Below are positions 46,058-56,509 of a DNA stretch of 64,000 nucleotides, in pieces. The notes beneath the pieces are model-generated. The model saw only the letters and a program-made list of their open reading frames with translations, was not told the DNA's origin and did no database searches. Each line of letters begins with the position of its first letter. Position 1 is the first letter of the stretch. The DNA is taken from NCBI GenBank assembly GCA_018398585.1, contig JAGTTD010000016.1:27823212-27887211 (forward strand), read 5' to 3'. This DNA comes from Simmondsia chinensis. Taxonomy: Eukaryota; Streptophyta; Magnoliopsida; Caryophyllales; Simmondsiaceae. A program made the position numbers and the translations under genes.

Positions 46058-46070
46058 GGGTATATATAGA
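46058..46070 (-). promoter_or_regulatory. TATA box of the J-protein gene
   Basis: Minus-strand TCTATATATACCC lies about 85-95 bases upstream of the start codon, followed by 'aatcgaaaccctaattcc', a typical plant 5' leader. It leaves a 5' UTR of roughly 55-65 bases. Confidence 0.55.
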
Positions 46071-46273
46071 GAGAGCGAGAATGGCGGTGAGTGGTGGAAA
46101 AATGGGGATTGCATTTGACACTTCCAAAATATCTGAGGAGAGAGAGAGAGTCGGTAAAGTTCGAGAAGAATGATACGTAGACGATAAAGGAAAGATATTT
46201 TGGTTTTGTATGCTGATATTTTTGAGGTAAAGGATGCTTCTCGTGCTTTGTGTAAAGCTCCATTTTTTTTTTA

Positions 46274-47272
46274 GACTTTGTTTGCAGCGTGAAATTGGAG
46301 GTTAAAATTAATGTTGAGATTGAAATTAAAGCTTAGAATTTTAATTATGCTATTTGGTTCACTTGTTAGAATTAGAATTACAATTCTATTGTCCAATTTT
46401 ATAGAATTAGATTTTAACAGAAAATTATACTTTCTAATTCCTTAGGATGGGGGTAAGGAATTACAATTCCATATTAACTGTATTGACCTAAAATCCAAAA
46501 TGACCCAACTTGATTAACCCAAATCCAAGATGACCCAAACACAACCTAATATTTGATCTGAACATCGAAATCACTCATACGAATGACTTGAACTTGAAAT
46601 GACCGAAATCACCTTAGCTCAAAGTCCGAAGTGAACCAACTCGATTAACTTGAAATTCAAGGTAACTTAAATCCAGAAAATAAAACTACATGACTTGAAT
46701 GTGATGTAAACAAGCTCTGCCGAAGTGGAAATGACCCGACCAAATTGACCCAAAACTTAATACGACTCTACCCCAAATGACCCTGCCCATCTCAAATTCA
46801 GCCTAAGATGACCCGAAATTTGAAATGATACAACTTATTTGTCCCAAAATTAAGATAACTTGAGTTTGAAATGACCTAAATGAACTCAAACCCAATCATA
46901 ACTAGCCTGAATCCCCAAAACTCCGAACTTGTTAACCAAAAATCCGAGGTAACTTGAACACCATAAGATCCAACGCGATACTTGACTCAATTTGACTCGA
47001 ATATCAAATAACTCAAACTCAAATTGAATCAGTCCAACAATTATAACTTGAATACAATGTGAACCACTCCAACCTAAATCTAACTATAGTCGATTTAAAA
47101 CTCGAAATACTCCAACTTAATTGACCGAAGACCCTTAATGATTCGAATCATTATGTAGTTATAATTCTGACCTCCAATTTCTTCGATGAACCAAACAATA
47201 GAATTTTAATTCCACCAGAATTTCAATTGTAATTTCATAGTTCAATTCCAATTCCATGTGCTAAACAGAGCC
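46274..47272. mobile_element. Harbinger-like non-autonomous element with TTA target duplication
   Basis: Left end GACTTTGTTTGCAGCGTG, right end inverted GGCTCTGTTTAGCACATGG. A 3-bp TTA lies on both sides (46271-46273 and 47273-47275), as for PIF/Harbinger. The 999-bp interior holds a long degenerate array of 'gacccaaactcgattaacccgaaatcc'-like words and no ORF. It sits about 300 bp upstream of the J-protein start. Confidence 0.6.
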
Positions 47273-47324
47273 TTAGTCCATTGATAATATAAAAAAGTGA
47301 GAATTTATTACTTAAATATTTGTT

Positions 47325-47703
47325 AAATTATTTATATTATTAGTTCTTTACGTTTATAAGTTTGTTTAAATTAGTCTCTCAATTTTTATTCTGTTAAAAT
47401 TGGTCCCCTTATTTTTTTAAATTTGTTCAAATTAGTTCCTAATTTTTTCTTTTGTTTAAAATATATGTTATATTATTAAAAATTTGGTCCCTCGTCTTTC
47501 TAATTTTTAACTAATTTGGTACACCATGTGGAAGAATAATTTTATCATAAAATAAAACATGAGGAACCAACAAAGTTATAAACATGAGGGACTAATTTGA
47601 ACAAACTTAAAAAGACGAGGGACCAATTTAAATAAAATAAAAGTTGAGGGATCAATTTGAACAAACTTATAAAGATGAGGGACCAATGGGGTAAATAACT
47701 CGA
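47325..47703. mobile_element. Foldback MITE 'ggtccctcat' family, copy 1, 9-bp TSD
   Basis: Arms of 'taagtttgtttaaattagtctctcaa...' type pair with the right half (gagggaccaatttg, ttgaacaaactta). Duplication ATATTTGTT (47316-47324) against ATATCTGTT (47704-47712), one mismatch. A 9-bp duplication is consistent with Mutator-type mobilisation. No ORF. Confidence 0.75.
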
Positions 47704-47950
47704 TATCTGTTAATAAAATATGGCACGAAAATTAAATGAGGTTTAATACATATGTTTATTGTTTGACTGGAAATGGAAATATTGATTAAAAGGTCTTAAC
47801 TTATAAAGTAAAGGATAATCTTAGAGATAATATTATTAGCTGGAATATAACTTATAGTAAATAATATGGTACAATTAATAATTAAAAATATAAAATGATA
47901 GCAACTTAAACAAGACAAATCCTCCATTTTTTTAGTCTATTGATATTGGA

Positions 47951-48377
47951 TAGTTATTTGCACTATTGGTCCCTCATATTTCTAATTTTGCTTAAATTAG
48001 TCTTTTATTTTTTATTTTATTCAAATCGATCTCTCATCTTTTTAAATTTGTTAAAACTAATCATTTATCTTTTCTTTTATTCAAAATAATATATAATATT
48101 TTATATTTTGATAAAATTGGTTCCTCATTTTTTTAACTTTCACCTAATTTTGGTCACAATATAGGTTACTAATTTTGTTATAAAACAAAATACGAGAGAC
48201 TATTTTGAACAAAAGAAAAGATAAGGGATTAATCTGAACAAACTTAAAACATTGAGGGACCAATTTGAACAAAATTACAAAGATAAAGGATCAATTTGAA
48301 CCAAAAAAAAAAAGAAAAAAAAAGAGACTAATTTAAACAAACTTAAAAAAATAAGGAACGAATGATATAAATAACTC
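47951..48377. mobile_element. Foldback MITE 'ggtccctcat' family, copy 2, perfect 9-bp TSD
   Basis: Begins TAGTTATTTGCACTATTGG and ends ATATAAATAACTC. Perfect duplication GATATTGGA at 47942-47950 and 48378-48386. Same family as copy 1, 250 bp away. Confidence 0.8.
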
Positions 48378-48389
48378 GATATTGGAGCA

Positions 48390-48884
48390 AGGGGTGTAAT
48401 TGAGTCGAGGTAGCTCGCGAGCCTTTGTGAGCAAGCTTATCATAAAGGTCAAAAAAGCTCAGCTGAGCCTCGCCGATTTGGTTAGCTTATCTATTCGAGT
48501 CTGAGCCTAAAAAAGCTTGAGCTATAAGCTTGCAAGCCCAAATGAGCATAAGCGAGACTTATTTTAATACGATTTATTAATTTAGATATGTTAAATTGAG
48601 CTAAGTTTGAACCTAAATAAGTAAAGCTCGAGCTCAAATAAGCAAAACCTAAGACAAAACGAGCCTGAATTGAGCTAGAATGAGCTGAAAAATTTAATGT
48701 TAAATTTGGAGCTCACCGAGCCGGGTTCGAATTGAGCCTAAGCCCAATCCTTTGACAAGTCGACCTTGAGCTTGAATTTTTCCAAGTCGGTGAAGTTCGA
48801 GCAGAGCTAAGCTAGATGTAAAAGAGCCGAACCTCGAGCCGGATGAACTTGGGCTCGGGCTTGATTTGACTCAAATATACCCTA
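48390..48884. mobile_element. GAGCTC-rich hAT-like element, copy 3
   Basis: Starts AGGGGTGTAATTGAGTCGAG and ends with the inverse of AGGGTATATTTGAGTC. The interior is full of GAGCC/AAGCTCGAGC words. It directly follows the target duplication of the foldback MITE; its own duplication is not clear. Confidence 0.65.
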
Positions 48885-48894
48885 ATTTGCAACT

Positions 48895-49645
48895 CAGTTT
48901 TTTTACTTTTTTTTTCAACAAGTCGCAGTACAAGCGGGCTACTCGTCAAGCGAGTCTTGAGTCCAGCCGCTGAAAAGCGGGGACCAAAACAACCATCACA
49001 AAGGTAAAAAGACAGGATAACACAACAACAAACAAGAAACAACATGCAAAACAGACGCCCCAGAGAGCAGTAAAAAGACACCGAAAACTCAACTAGACAC
49101 AGAGGAACCGAGAATTCAACCAGGACAAGCACCGCCCAGAAACAAATAAACCGGGACCTCAGCAGAAGTGGACTCTCTCCCCGTCTTCAACTTCTATCGA
49201 GCATGGTTTTTATCATAGGCGGATCAAACCCATCAAAGTCAAAGCCCAGCCTTTTCCCCATATCAAGTGTTCTCTCCGCTTCTAAGATCTTCTTAGCATC
49301 AGAAGCTGTATCTCCCCGATTATCCCAATTTCTCTTTTTCTTCTTCTTTCCAGCGGTCTTTGTCGTTGTCCTTGCGTTATTCCCGAGTGACATGTCCTTC
49401 AGGAATTCAAGTAGCTCCCGCTTCTCTCTTTCCTTCATCTTACGCTTGAGCGCTCTTCTACCCCTTTTTATTGTACGAAGTTTCTCTTGTTTTCATCGGT
49501 CTGTGCTAGGTCCTTCCAAGGACGGCAATGTTACTTGGTGGTCCCCGGGCATACTTTCTTCTGCATGGGAGCTTCTGATCAAAGTAGTGGGCTCGAAGCC
49601 TGGAGGGAATTCGGGACCAGAGGCTGCTGTGACTCGATTAATATA
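48895..49645 (-). mobile_element. L1-type fragment: ORF1 C-terminus joined directly to 3' UTR, copy 2
   Basis: Minus strand: the frame MKEREKRELLEFLKDMS... continues to ILEAERTLDMGKRLGFDFDG and stops at 49187, followed by about 290 bases of GT-rich 3' sequence and an A tail (48898-48917). It parallels the fragment at 10050-10742 (VLEIGQRVGINFDGLDP). Neither has the endonuclease/RT ORF between ORF1 and the 3' end. Confidence 0.5.
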
Positions 49646-49816
49646 ATGTTTAACTTGTATTATACGTTAAAAGGTAATATAAGATAGGGTTTTTATTTGG
49701 TAAATAACCTTTTTTTTTTATTAATTAAAGTGGAGGAGGATACTTTTGATGTGTTACGCAAATGACTTGTCATTTTCTTATGCATGGGATTTTCCAGATA
49801 TGGAAATGGTGTGAGA
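49646..49816. other. Spacer
   Basis: AT-rich, no feature seen. Confidence 0.4.
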
Positions 49817-49824
49817 CGTGGATG

Positions 49825-50291
49825 TACGGGTGTATTTGAGCCGACTCGAGCCCAAGTCTATCAGGCGCAAGGCTCGGTTCGGGCTCGGCTTGAAAATCGC
49901 AGAGCTTTCAAAAGTTCAAGCTCGAGCTCGCCTTGTTAAAAGCTCAAGCTCGACTTGGTGAGCTTCAAATTAGGCTTGCGATATGTCAATTCATTTAAAT
50001 TCAATATAGGCTCGTTTGGGCTCGTTTAAACTCGAGTTCGACTCATTTAGACTCCAATATTGCTTTAGTTGGCAATATTTAAGCAACTATATTACATTAA
50101 AAAAAGCTCGCTTAAACTCGTTTAGGCTCCCGAGCCTAGGAGCTCGAGCTTCACTAGGCTCGGACTTGGCTCGATAAGCTAAACGAGCCGGGTCGGATCG
50201 GCTCGAGCTCAAAGCGAGCTGAACTTTTTGAATTTTATAACAAGCCAGCTCGCGAGGGCTCGTGAGTCGGCTCGGTTCATTTACACCCCTT
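49825..50291. mobile_element. GAGCTC-rich hAT-like element, copy 4
   Basis: Left end TACGGGTGTATTTGAGCCGA, right end GGCTCGGTTCATTTACACCCCTT, well-matched inverted repeats. Eight-base flanks CGTGGATG (49817-49824) and CTCGGATG (50292-50299) agree at six positions, the expected hAT duplication length. The interior is rich in GCTCG words, with an AT-rich centre. Confidence 0.7.
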
Positions 50292-50341
50292 CTCGGATGG
50301 CATTGTTCTAGGGACAAATGTGATGAGGAAATTGTCTTCTA

Positions 50342-50470
50342 GGGTTATAGTTTAATGGTGGAGAACACCAACAGTCAACCGCGCCACCCGGTTCAATTCT
50401 CCACTTGTATAAAAGTGGCTCCCCATTTATGGGGATTTAAAAGGGAATTTTTTTCCCGCCCCGCCCCCAT
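50342..50470 (+). repeat. tRNA-like SINE head
   Basis: Box-A-like 'ttatagtttaatggtgga' and box-B-like 'ccggttcaattctcc' are about 45 bases apart, followed by 'acttgtataaaagtgg'. No acceptor stem, so not a functional tRNA gene. Confidence 0.4.
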
Positions 50471-51639
50471 CCCCCACGTCATTACCATTGTTAAAAGAAA
50501 TATGACGAGTAAAGAGCATTGTTTTTTTCTTTCATCAACAAAACGGAACAAGGTCGCACCAAATTATATAAATCATCCCGAATTACACTCAAAAGTTCAA
50601 ATGGTGAACAACTCCACCACCTATGATTACAAGCCTTACGAAAATGAAGCTGAGTCACAAAATGGGCCACCTAGTTACAAGAGCGAGGGGCCCAACTAAA
50701 AGATGAGAAAATAGAAAACGACCTCCAAAAATTACATGTTACATATTAGTAACTTGCAGTTTTATGTAGCAAATTTTTTAGTTTATAAACCTATGAAATA
50801 AGTTTAGTTCGAAAGTTATATACATTTAATAAAGTAGTCTAAATAACGATGTAAAACGGTGTAAAATTTGCTTTTAAATGTTAGTAAATCCAACATGTAC
50901 CAGCTATTTCCCTTGTTGCACACATGTGATTAAGTCCTAACAACCCAACTTTTAATATTTATATAAGTATAAGGTATAATGTGGGCTTATAATCCACACT
51001 TTAAACTTAATAAGTATTTGCGTAAGGGGACATGTAAGAGTACAAAACTATTTCTTAGGCTTCATTAAAGAACTTAAATTTTTGATAGTTTGCTGATAGC
51101 AGTGAATATGTGTTTCGGAATTTATATATGAGACTCAATTTTTGGGTTCTGACATCGAGATAGATTTTCCATAGAGATCTGAGGAGATCTAAAGAAACAT
51201 CAAATGAATTAAGAGTTGGACAAACAAACACAAGCCAAGGCCGAACTACTTCCATTCTTTCTATTGTTTATGTTGTTCGATTATCAGTACAAACACAGAG
51301 CTAAGATATGATTTAGAATTGCAGTAAGATCTTGAACATGTATCTTCGACCTTCATATGAACCTGTTGCACTTCCTAATCCCTTATAGAATCGCGTATGA
51401 ACATTGAGAGAGCTATTAGGGTCTTTTACATTCCACATTGCCAGAATCTAGAGTGTTAAATAGTGACTCTAATGCAAAGAGCGCACGTTTTAGGAAAGAA
51501 TTATATATAGTAGCGCTTTGATACCACTTGTTAGGACAATCAATAAAATACGGAAACCCTAAATCGAAATAACAATCAACATTGCTTTTCAACCTTGTTG
51601 AACACAGAAACTTTACGTTGAAACATGACTCGACTGGCG
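50471..51639. other. Intergenic DNA with repeat fragments
   Basis: A foldback fragment with 'tttatagtttataaac...gtttagttcgaaag' words (about 50740-50880), and a 'gggacatgtaagagtacaaaact' repeat fragment (about 50930-51060). No gene recognised. Confidence 0.45.
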
Positions 51640-51917
51640 TTGAACCTAGTCTAGCTCGATCAGGCCTATTTATGCTTGAGATGAGCTAATTTACTCACGT
51701 ATTTGCTCAAACTCAAACATAGCTTATTTAGACACCTATAAACTCCTAATTTATCACAAGATCAGCTCATTTAGTACCACTAGACTTGAAAACGAACATA
51801 CCAAAACTTTACTCGGTGCAGCTCGGCTTGCTTCAACTCAATGGGTCAACTTGAATCAAATCAACCAAGAACCCAATAAGCCAATAAGTGTGTACCTTTG
51901 ACTCAATGACACCCTAA
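51640..51917. mobile_element. GAGCTC-rich hAT-like element, copy 5 (truncated)
   Basis: Only the right end is present: '...gtgtacctttgactcaatgacacccta' is the inverse of TAGGGTGTCATTGAGTCAAAGG. The interior has GAGCT/AGCTC words. The left end is missing. Confidence 0.5.
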
Positions 51918-52490
51918 TTAACTAATTGCAATACAAATTATAATATTTTCTTTTAATATAAGTACCGAATGACAATTAATTAATTTGCTTCTTCCTAGTT
52001 TGGTGGCTAGATTAGGTTTGCATGATCCCACCCCTTCCCTATTATATTAATTAATGTCGGGATTAGTAAATGTTTAATCAACATATTAGTTGTGCAGCCA
52101 AAAAAAAATTTACACGATACGATATTACGATATGAATGTGATATATGAATTAAAATGGCCGGTTGTCATTGAGGTTTTTAGAGTCAGGTTCAATGTGGAT
52201 TCTGAATTCACGTGTTTGATTTGTTTAAGTAATTGAGTTTAGTTAATTTGACCTGTTATTAACATGATCAACATGCTTGCATATATATATATAAACCACA
52301 CAAGCGTGTACTAAGTTGAATTATGAGTTAATTAATAACTTATTTAAAAATTTATCAAACATTTTTTTTTTTTTATCGAATGTCTCTGAAGAGACGCAAT
52401 TTATCAAATGTATATCTAGTGTTCGTCACAACCGTAACGGTGTATTATTGGTATATTTACAAGTTGATAAAATTAGTATACATCAAACAA
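51918..52490. other. AT-rich intergenic DNA, nothing seen
   Basis: Simple AT and poly(T) runs only. Confidence 0.4.
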
Positions 52491-52743
52491 ATACAACAAC
52501 AACAGATCCAATGCCTCAAGAGCTCCCGCATAAGCGGGGTCTGGGAGGGGTCAATGTACACAGCCTTGTCCCTTCGGGGTGTAACCCTGCCGAGAGGCTG
52601 TTTCCGAGGACCCCCAACCTTATAGGGTTAGCAATACAAGGACTTCCCAGGAGGTCACCCATCCTACTACTACTCTCGCACAAGCATGTTTAACTTCGAA
52701 GTTTTAATGGGATCTGGTTGCATTAATACCTGGTAAATGAACC
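52491..52743 (-). mobile_element. 5S rRNA-headed SINE, subfamily B (copy S6)
   Basis: Minus strand: head 'ttcatttaccaggtattaatgcaacc' aligns with the 5' end of 5S rRNA (ACCAGCACTAATGCACC in typical plant 5S), then AGTTAAACATGCTTGTGCGA and GATGGGTGACCTCCTGGGAA, then tail and (TTG)n. No clear target duplication. Confidence 0.85.
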
Positions 52744-52895
52744 CAGGTTATTATTATTGGGAAGGTAAGAGATTAAAATTTCTAACTCATTTAGTATAAT
52801 AATTGAGATCCTTGTCAACCCTCTGATTTCTAACTCAAATTTTGTTATTAGTTGTAAACAATTCTTCGATGTCACTTACCGATGTCACTTACCAA

Positions 52896-53045
52896 CAACA
52901 ATAACAAGCCCAGTGCTACAAGGGCTCCCGCGTGAGCAGGGTCTAGGAGGGGTAGGATGTAGGCAGCCTTACTCCATCAGGGAGATACCCTAATGGGAGG
53001 CTGTTCCGATGACCCCCAACCTGAAAAGCAAGAGGGCATGAAAAG
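52896..53045 (-). mobile_element. 5S-headed SINE lacking its head (copy S7)
   Basis: Tail domain with (TTG)n-like end and a duplication CACTTACCAA (52886-52895 and 53046-53055). The expected 5S head is replaced by about 30 bases of unrelated sequence, so the insertion was 5' truncated or rearranged. Confidence 0.7.
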
Positions 53046-53055
53046 CACTTACCAA

Positions 53056-53159
53056 TTCTTTAAACTCCAACTTATCATGTTGCTTTTTTAAAAGAGGAAC
53101 CGGTTTTGTACCATGATTAAAGCCGGTGCACATGGTAATCCCCTATAAAAGAAAAAAGG
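53056..53159. other. Spacer
   Basis: Short segment with an 'aagccggtgcacatgg' stretch. No assignment. Confidence 0.3.
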
Positions 53160-53556
53160 GAATCATCTGTAAGTCCTGCCCTAATAGCCTATTAATCTCG
53201 GGTTGATGGGAGAAATTGTCGTTTGAGTAGGCTCGTGTTTCGACACCGGGAATTCTTTTGGGAGGATTGGCTATTAGGGTGGAGTGGTACTATTGTTGTA
53301 TAGGCATCTTTGGTAGGCATTTTTGGTGATGAGATCTTCTGGTGTGACGTTTTGTTTGGTGTCTATGTGTACTTGTTATTGTAGCGGCCGGTGTTGATAT
53401 ATATCACGAGATGTGGCTATCGGTAGATCATGTTTTTTTTTTTTTTTTGTTATATTTTTGCCTTGATCTCTACCCATCCATGTGTGGTCTCGAATTTTGC
53501 CTTTATGGGACGCCGGTTTTTATATTGCGATTTTATCGCTAATTATCGAAAAAAAA
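53160..53556 (+). mobile_element. L1-type LINE 3' end
   Basis: T/G-rich sequence ending 'ttttatattgcgattttatcgctaattatcg' and A(10), the clearest example of the shared L1 terminal motif. Confidence 0.5.
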
Positions 53557-54449
53557 AAGAGACATCTAAATGATAGTAGGTAGTACAACTCAAAAAATAA
53601 TTAGATATACGCACAAATAGGTTTGAAAACCCTAATTACCAAAACAAAAATTTTGAATTATCAATTGTTGAGGACTCCATATGTGAGTTTATCCAGTAGA
53701 ATCCCACACAGGAGTTATGAGAATGAACAGATTAATTTATAAGCTTAGTGGATGACTCCATCTATTGCCAATTGGTTTAAGATAGAACTACACTTGGACT
53801 TATATTTGGACCTCGTATATTCAAACTTCATGGGTCGGGCCTAATAATTTATAATTTGTAATTCATATAGATTTTGTATAATAGATATATACAATAAAAA
53901 ATAACTCTAGAAAAATAGCACAATTCAGTGCAGTGGAGGCGAAAATCAACAAAAAAATTAATACAAAGTTTATTCTAAAATTGTCTTTCATCTAGAAGAA
54001 AAAATCACACGATTTAAACAAGTACCTGATCAACTATCAAATTTTTGTATCACAATCTCCAATTATTATGCCAAAATCCCGTCTCTCAGTCATGCATTCC
54101 ACTGTTTAGTTTTGTACAAAGGAAGCCGTAAACCCTCTTACAATAATTTTAGAGCAACTCAAATTGCAAACCCTCGTTTTAAAGTACCCAAAAAAACAAA
54201 AAAAATTTCTGAGTCTCTCTACAACCCGGGTTTCCCTTAGGTACCCCTTTATAACTAAATCCCACTCAACTTCGATAAATTACATTTTAATTAAATCTCA
54301 ACTGAGTCATACCATTTCTTTTTTTTTTTTTTTTTAATTAACGATATCTAATTTTGAATAAGTATTATATTAACAAGTACTTATGTTTTAAGAAAATAAT
54401 AATTAGTAATAATTTCGTTGACTCGATAAATTAAGACCATGTATTCGAG
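53557..54449. other. Repeat fragments, no gene
   Basis: R2 copy at about 53690-53860 ('gtttaagatagaactacacttggacttatatttggacctcg'), and a decayed copia-like LTR end at about 54040-54260 ('gtctctctacaacccgggtttcccttaggtacccc'), comparable to 39680 and 31460. No gene. Confidence 0.4.
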
Positions 54450-54935
54450 GGTTATTTATAGTTTAGTGGCCTGATATTTTTAAAAATAGTAAAAAAGACC
54501 CTAATTTTTTTAATTATTAAAAATGTTCCTTTCCAACGTGATGATATCATTTTCCATCGATAGAGGTAACATGGCAACTATTTTTTTGGTAATGCTACAA
54601 TACCCTTCAATACACTTATTTTTACTTTATAATAAACATAAAATTCGATATGTTGTATTATGTAGAAGATATTTGTTTTATCTTAATTTGTTTAAAATTA
54701 TAATTATTGAAAGATATTTTTATCATTTACTGTGCTATCAAAAAAAAAGTAGTTGTCACTTAAATTAAATTATGTCGACAAAAAATGGGGTTATCATGCC
54801 TGAGAGTGGGCTTTTTATTAGTACGACAAAAAAATAATACATTTCTATTAATATGAAAAAAACTTAGAAACCTTTTTATTAATTCAAAAAGGTCGTAATC
54901 TTTTTTATTACTTTAAATATATAATCAATATATAA
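54450..54935. mobile_element. Foldback MITE 'taataaaaagg' family, copy 2 (degenerate)
   Basis: Arms with 'gggttatttatagttt', 'aaaaaagacccta' and, inverted, 'cctttttattaattcaaaaaggtc'. Same family as 11778-12282 and 56757-57143. The right end is worn. Confidence 0.5.
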
Positions 54936-55244
54936 ATTAGTTATTTACTGTGTCATACACTAAATTAACTATTGCATGTAAATAGTTTTCATCAATCACT
55001 TTCCAATAGGACAGCCGTGACAAATAGTGGAGAGCAGGAAGGCCATTCCTATGGTACTAATTAATTAATTAATTATTTATTTAGTTATTTAAATATATAA
55101 TACAAACATATAATATAAATAATTAAATAATAAAAGATAATGTCTAATAATTATTCATCATTATATGCATTTGTAACATGGCTGCTTCCACCATGGTAGA
55201 TTGGGTAAAAGTACTTTATAAAATGATAAATGTATCAAAAAGAA

Positions 55245-55900
55245 CAATATTATATATAAGATTTATTTTATTTATTATATCAATTTAGCTCTTATATTTT
55301 TAATTATGTCAATTTAATCTCTATATTAGTGATATTGTGTTAATTTAATCATTAGAGTAAACTTTACATTAAGCTGTTTATGAAATTTTTAATGAGTCGA
55401 CCACGAGTTAGGTTAAGCTGAGTGAACATGTGGATTTGTAGTGGATTATTTGTATCTAACGTGATTATGTTTTTAAAAATTATCCAATGCGATTAAGTTT
55501 TTAAAAATTATGTCATTAATTTAGCTTTATGTTGATCATAGGACTACATTATGATTCATTTACCAGACACTAAGGCATCGGATCCCATTACAACTCCGAA
55601 GTTAAGCGTGCTTGGGCGAGAGTAGTACCAAGATAGGTGGCCTTTTGGAAAGTCCTCATGTTGCCAACCCTATAAGGTTGGAGGTCCTCAGAAACAGCCT
55701 CTTGACAGGATTACACCCTGAAGGGGTAAGGTTGCGTACATTCATCCCTTCCCAAACCCCGCTTATGCGAGAGCCCTTGAGGCACTGGTTCTGTTGTTGC
55801 TGTTGTTGTTCATCATAGGACTAAATTGACGCAAGTAAAAGCACAAGAACTAAAATTACAGAATAAACAAAGTATATAGATCTTTGGTGTAAATAACCGT
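55245..55900. mobile_element. Foldback MITE ('tcaatttag' family) interrupted by SINE S8
   Basis: The left arm (55270-55370, 'ttatatcaatttagctcttatattttt') and right arm (55828-55900, 'gacgcaagtaaaagcac...gtaaataaccg') are inverted relatives. SINE S8 sits inside, so the MITE is older. Confidence 0.55.
55551..55811 (+). mobile_element. 5S rRNA-headed SINE, subfamily B (copy S8)
   Basis: The head is full-length 5S-like: 'ttcatttaccagacactaaggcatcgg', AGTTAAGCGTGCTTGGGCGA, GAGTAGTACCAAGATAGGTGG, 'gttgccaacc', then tail and (TTG)n. Duplication ATCATAGGACTACATT (55535-55550) and ATCATAGGACTAAATT (55812-55827), one mismatch. Confidence 0.9.
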
Positions 55901-56096
55901 AATATTTATTATATTCACAAATAAAGCTATACGTTTTAAAAAAAGAATTAAGAAAGACAATATGTATTGAAAAAAGACGAAGAGAGGCATCGGTCACATC
56001 ACAAATAATCAAAACGATGACGTGACAAATGCGATGGATAATGTTACAATAAAAAAGATGGCGTTATCCTTAACATAAGAACTATTGATAACTCCA
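55901..56096. other. Spacer
   Basis: No feature seen apart from the left target duplication of SINE S9 at 56083-56096. Confidence 0.4.
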
Positions 56097-56358
56097 TCAA
56101 CAACAACAACAGACCCAGTGCCACAAGTGATCCCGCATAAGCGGGGTCTGAGGGGTGGATGTACGCAGCCTTACCTCTTCAGGATGTAACCCCACCGAGA
56201 GGCTGTTTCCGAGGACTCCCAACCTTATAGGGCTAGCAACACGAGGACTTCCCATAAGGTCACCTATCCTGATACTACTCTTGCCCAAGCCCGCTTAACT
56301 TCAGAGTTCTAAAAGGATCCGATTGAGGGGAAGTCAATTTTCCATTAACAGAGGAAAA
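56097..56358 (-). mobile_element. 5S rRNA-headed SINE, subfamily B with altered 5' end (copy S9)
   Basis: Minus strand: box A AGTTAAGCGGGCTTGGGCAA, box C GATAGGTGACCTTATGGGAA, tail, (TTG)n. Perfect 14-bp duplication TATTGATAACTCCA at 56083-56096 and 56359-56372. The first about 40 bases differ from the 5S 5' end, so the head was swapped or extended. Confidence 0.85.
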
Positions 56359-56509
56359 TATTGATAACTCCAATTTTCTTTTTTATCTTTTAGATGTTTT
56401 CTTAATGTCATTGCATGCCAAAGCATTAATAACATGACAATTTTGTAAGATTTTATGGTTATTATTCTGTAGAAGTTATATTTTACTCTAATAATTACAC
56501 TTAGAAAAA

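Noticed and set aside
45907..46263. 118-codon minus-strand frame over the J-protein first exon
   Set aside because: It is in another frame from the J domain; the J-domain frame with its ATG at 45972-45974 explains the exon.
49203..49646. 147-codon plus-strand frame
   Set aside because: Antisense of the L1 ORF1-like frame. Phe/Leu/Ser-rich composition reflects the complement.
2746..50470. Functional tRNA genes at 2746 and 50342
   Set aside because: Box A and B words are present, but no acceptor, anticodon or T stem can be assembled; both look like SINE heads.
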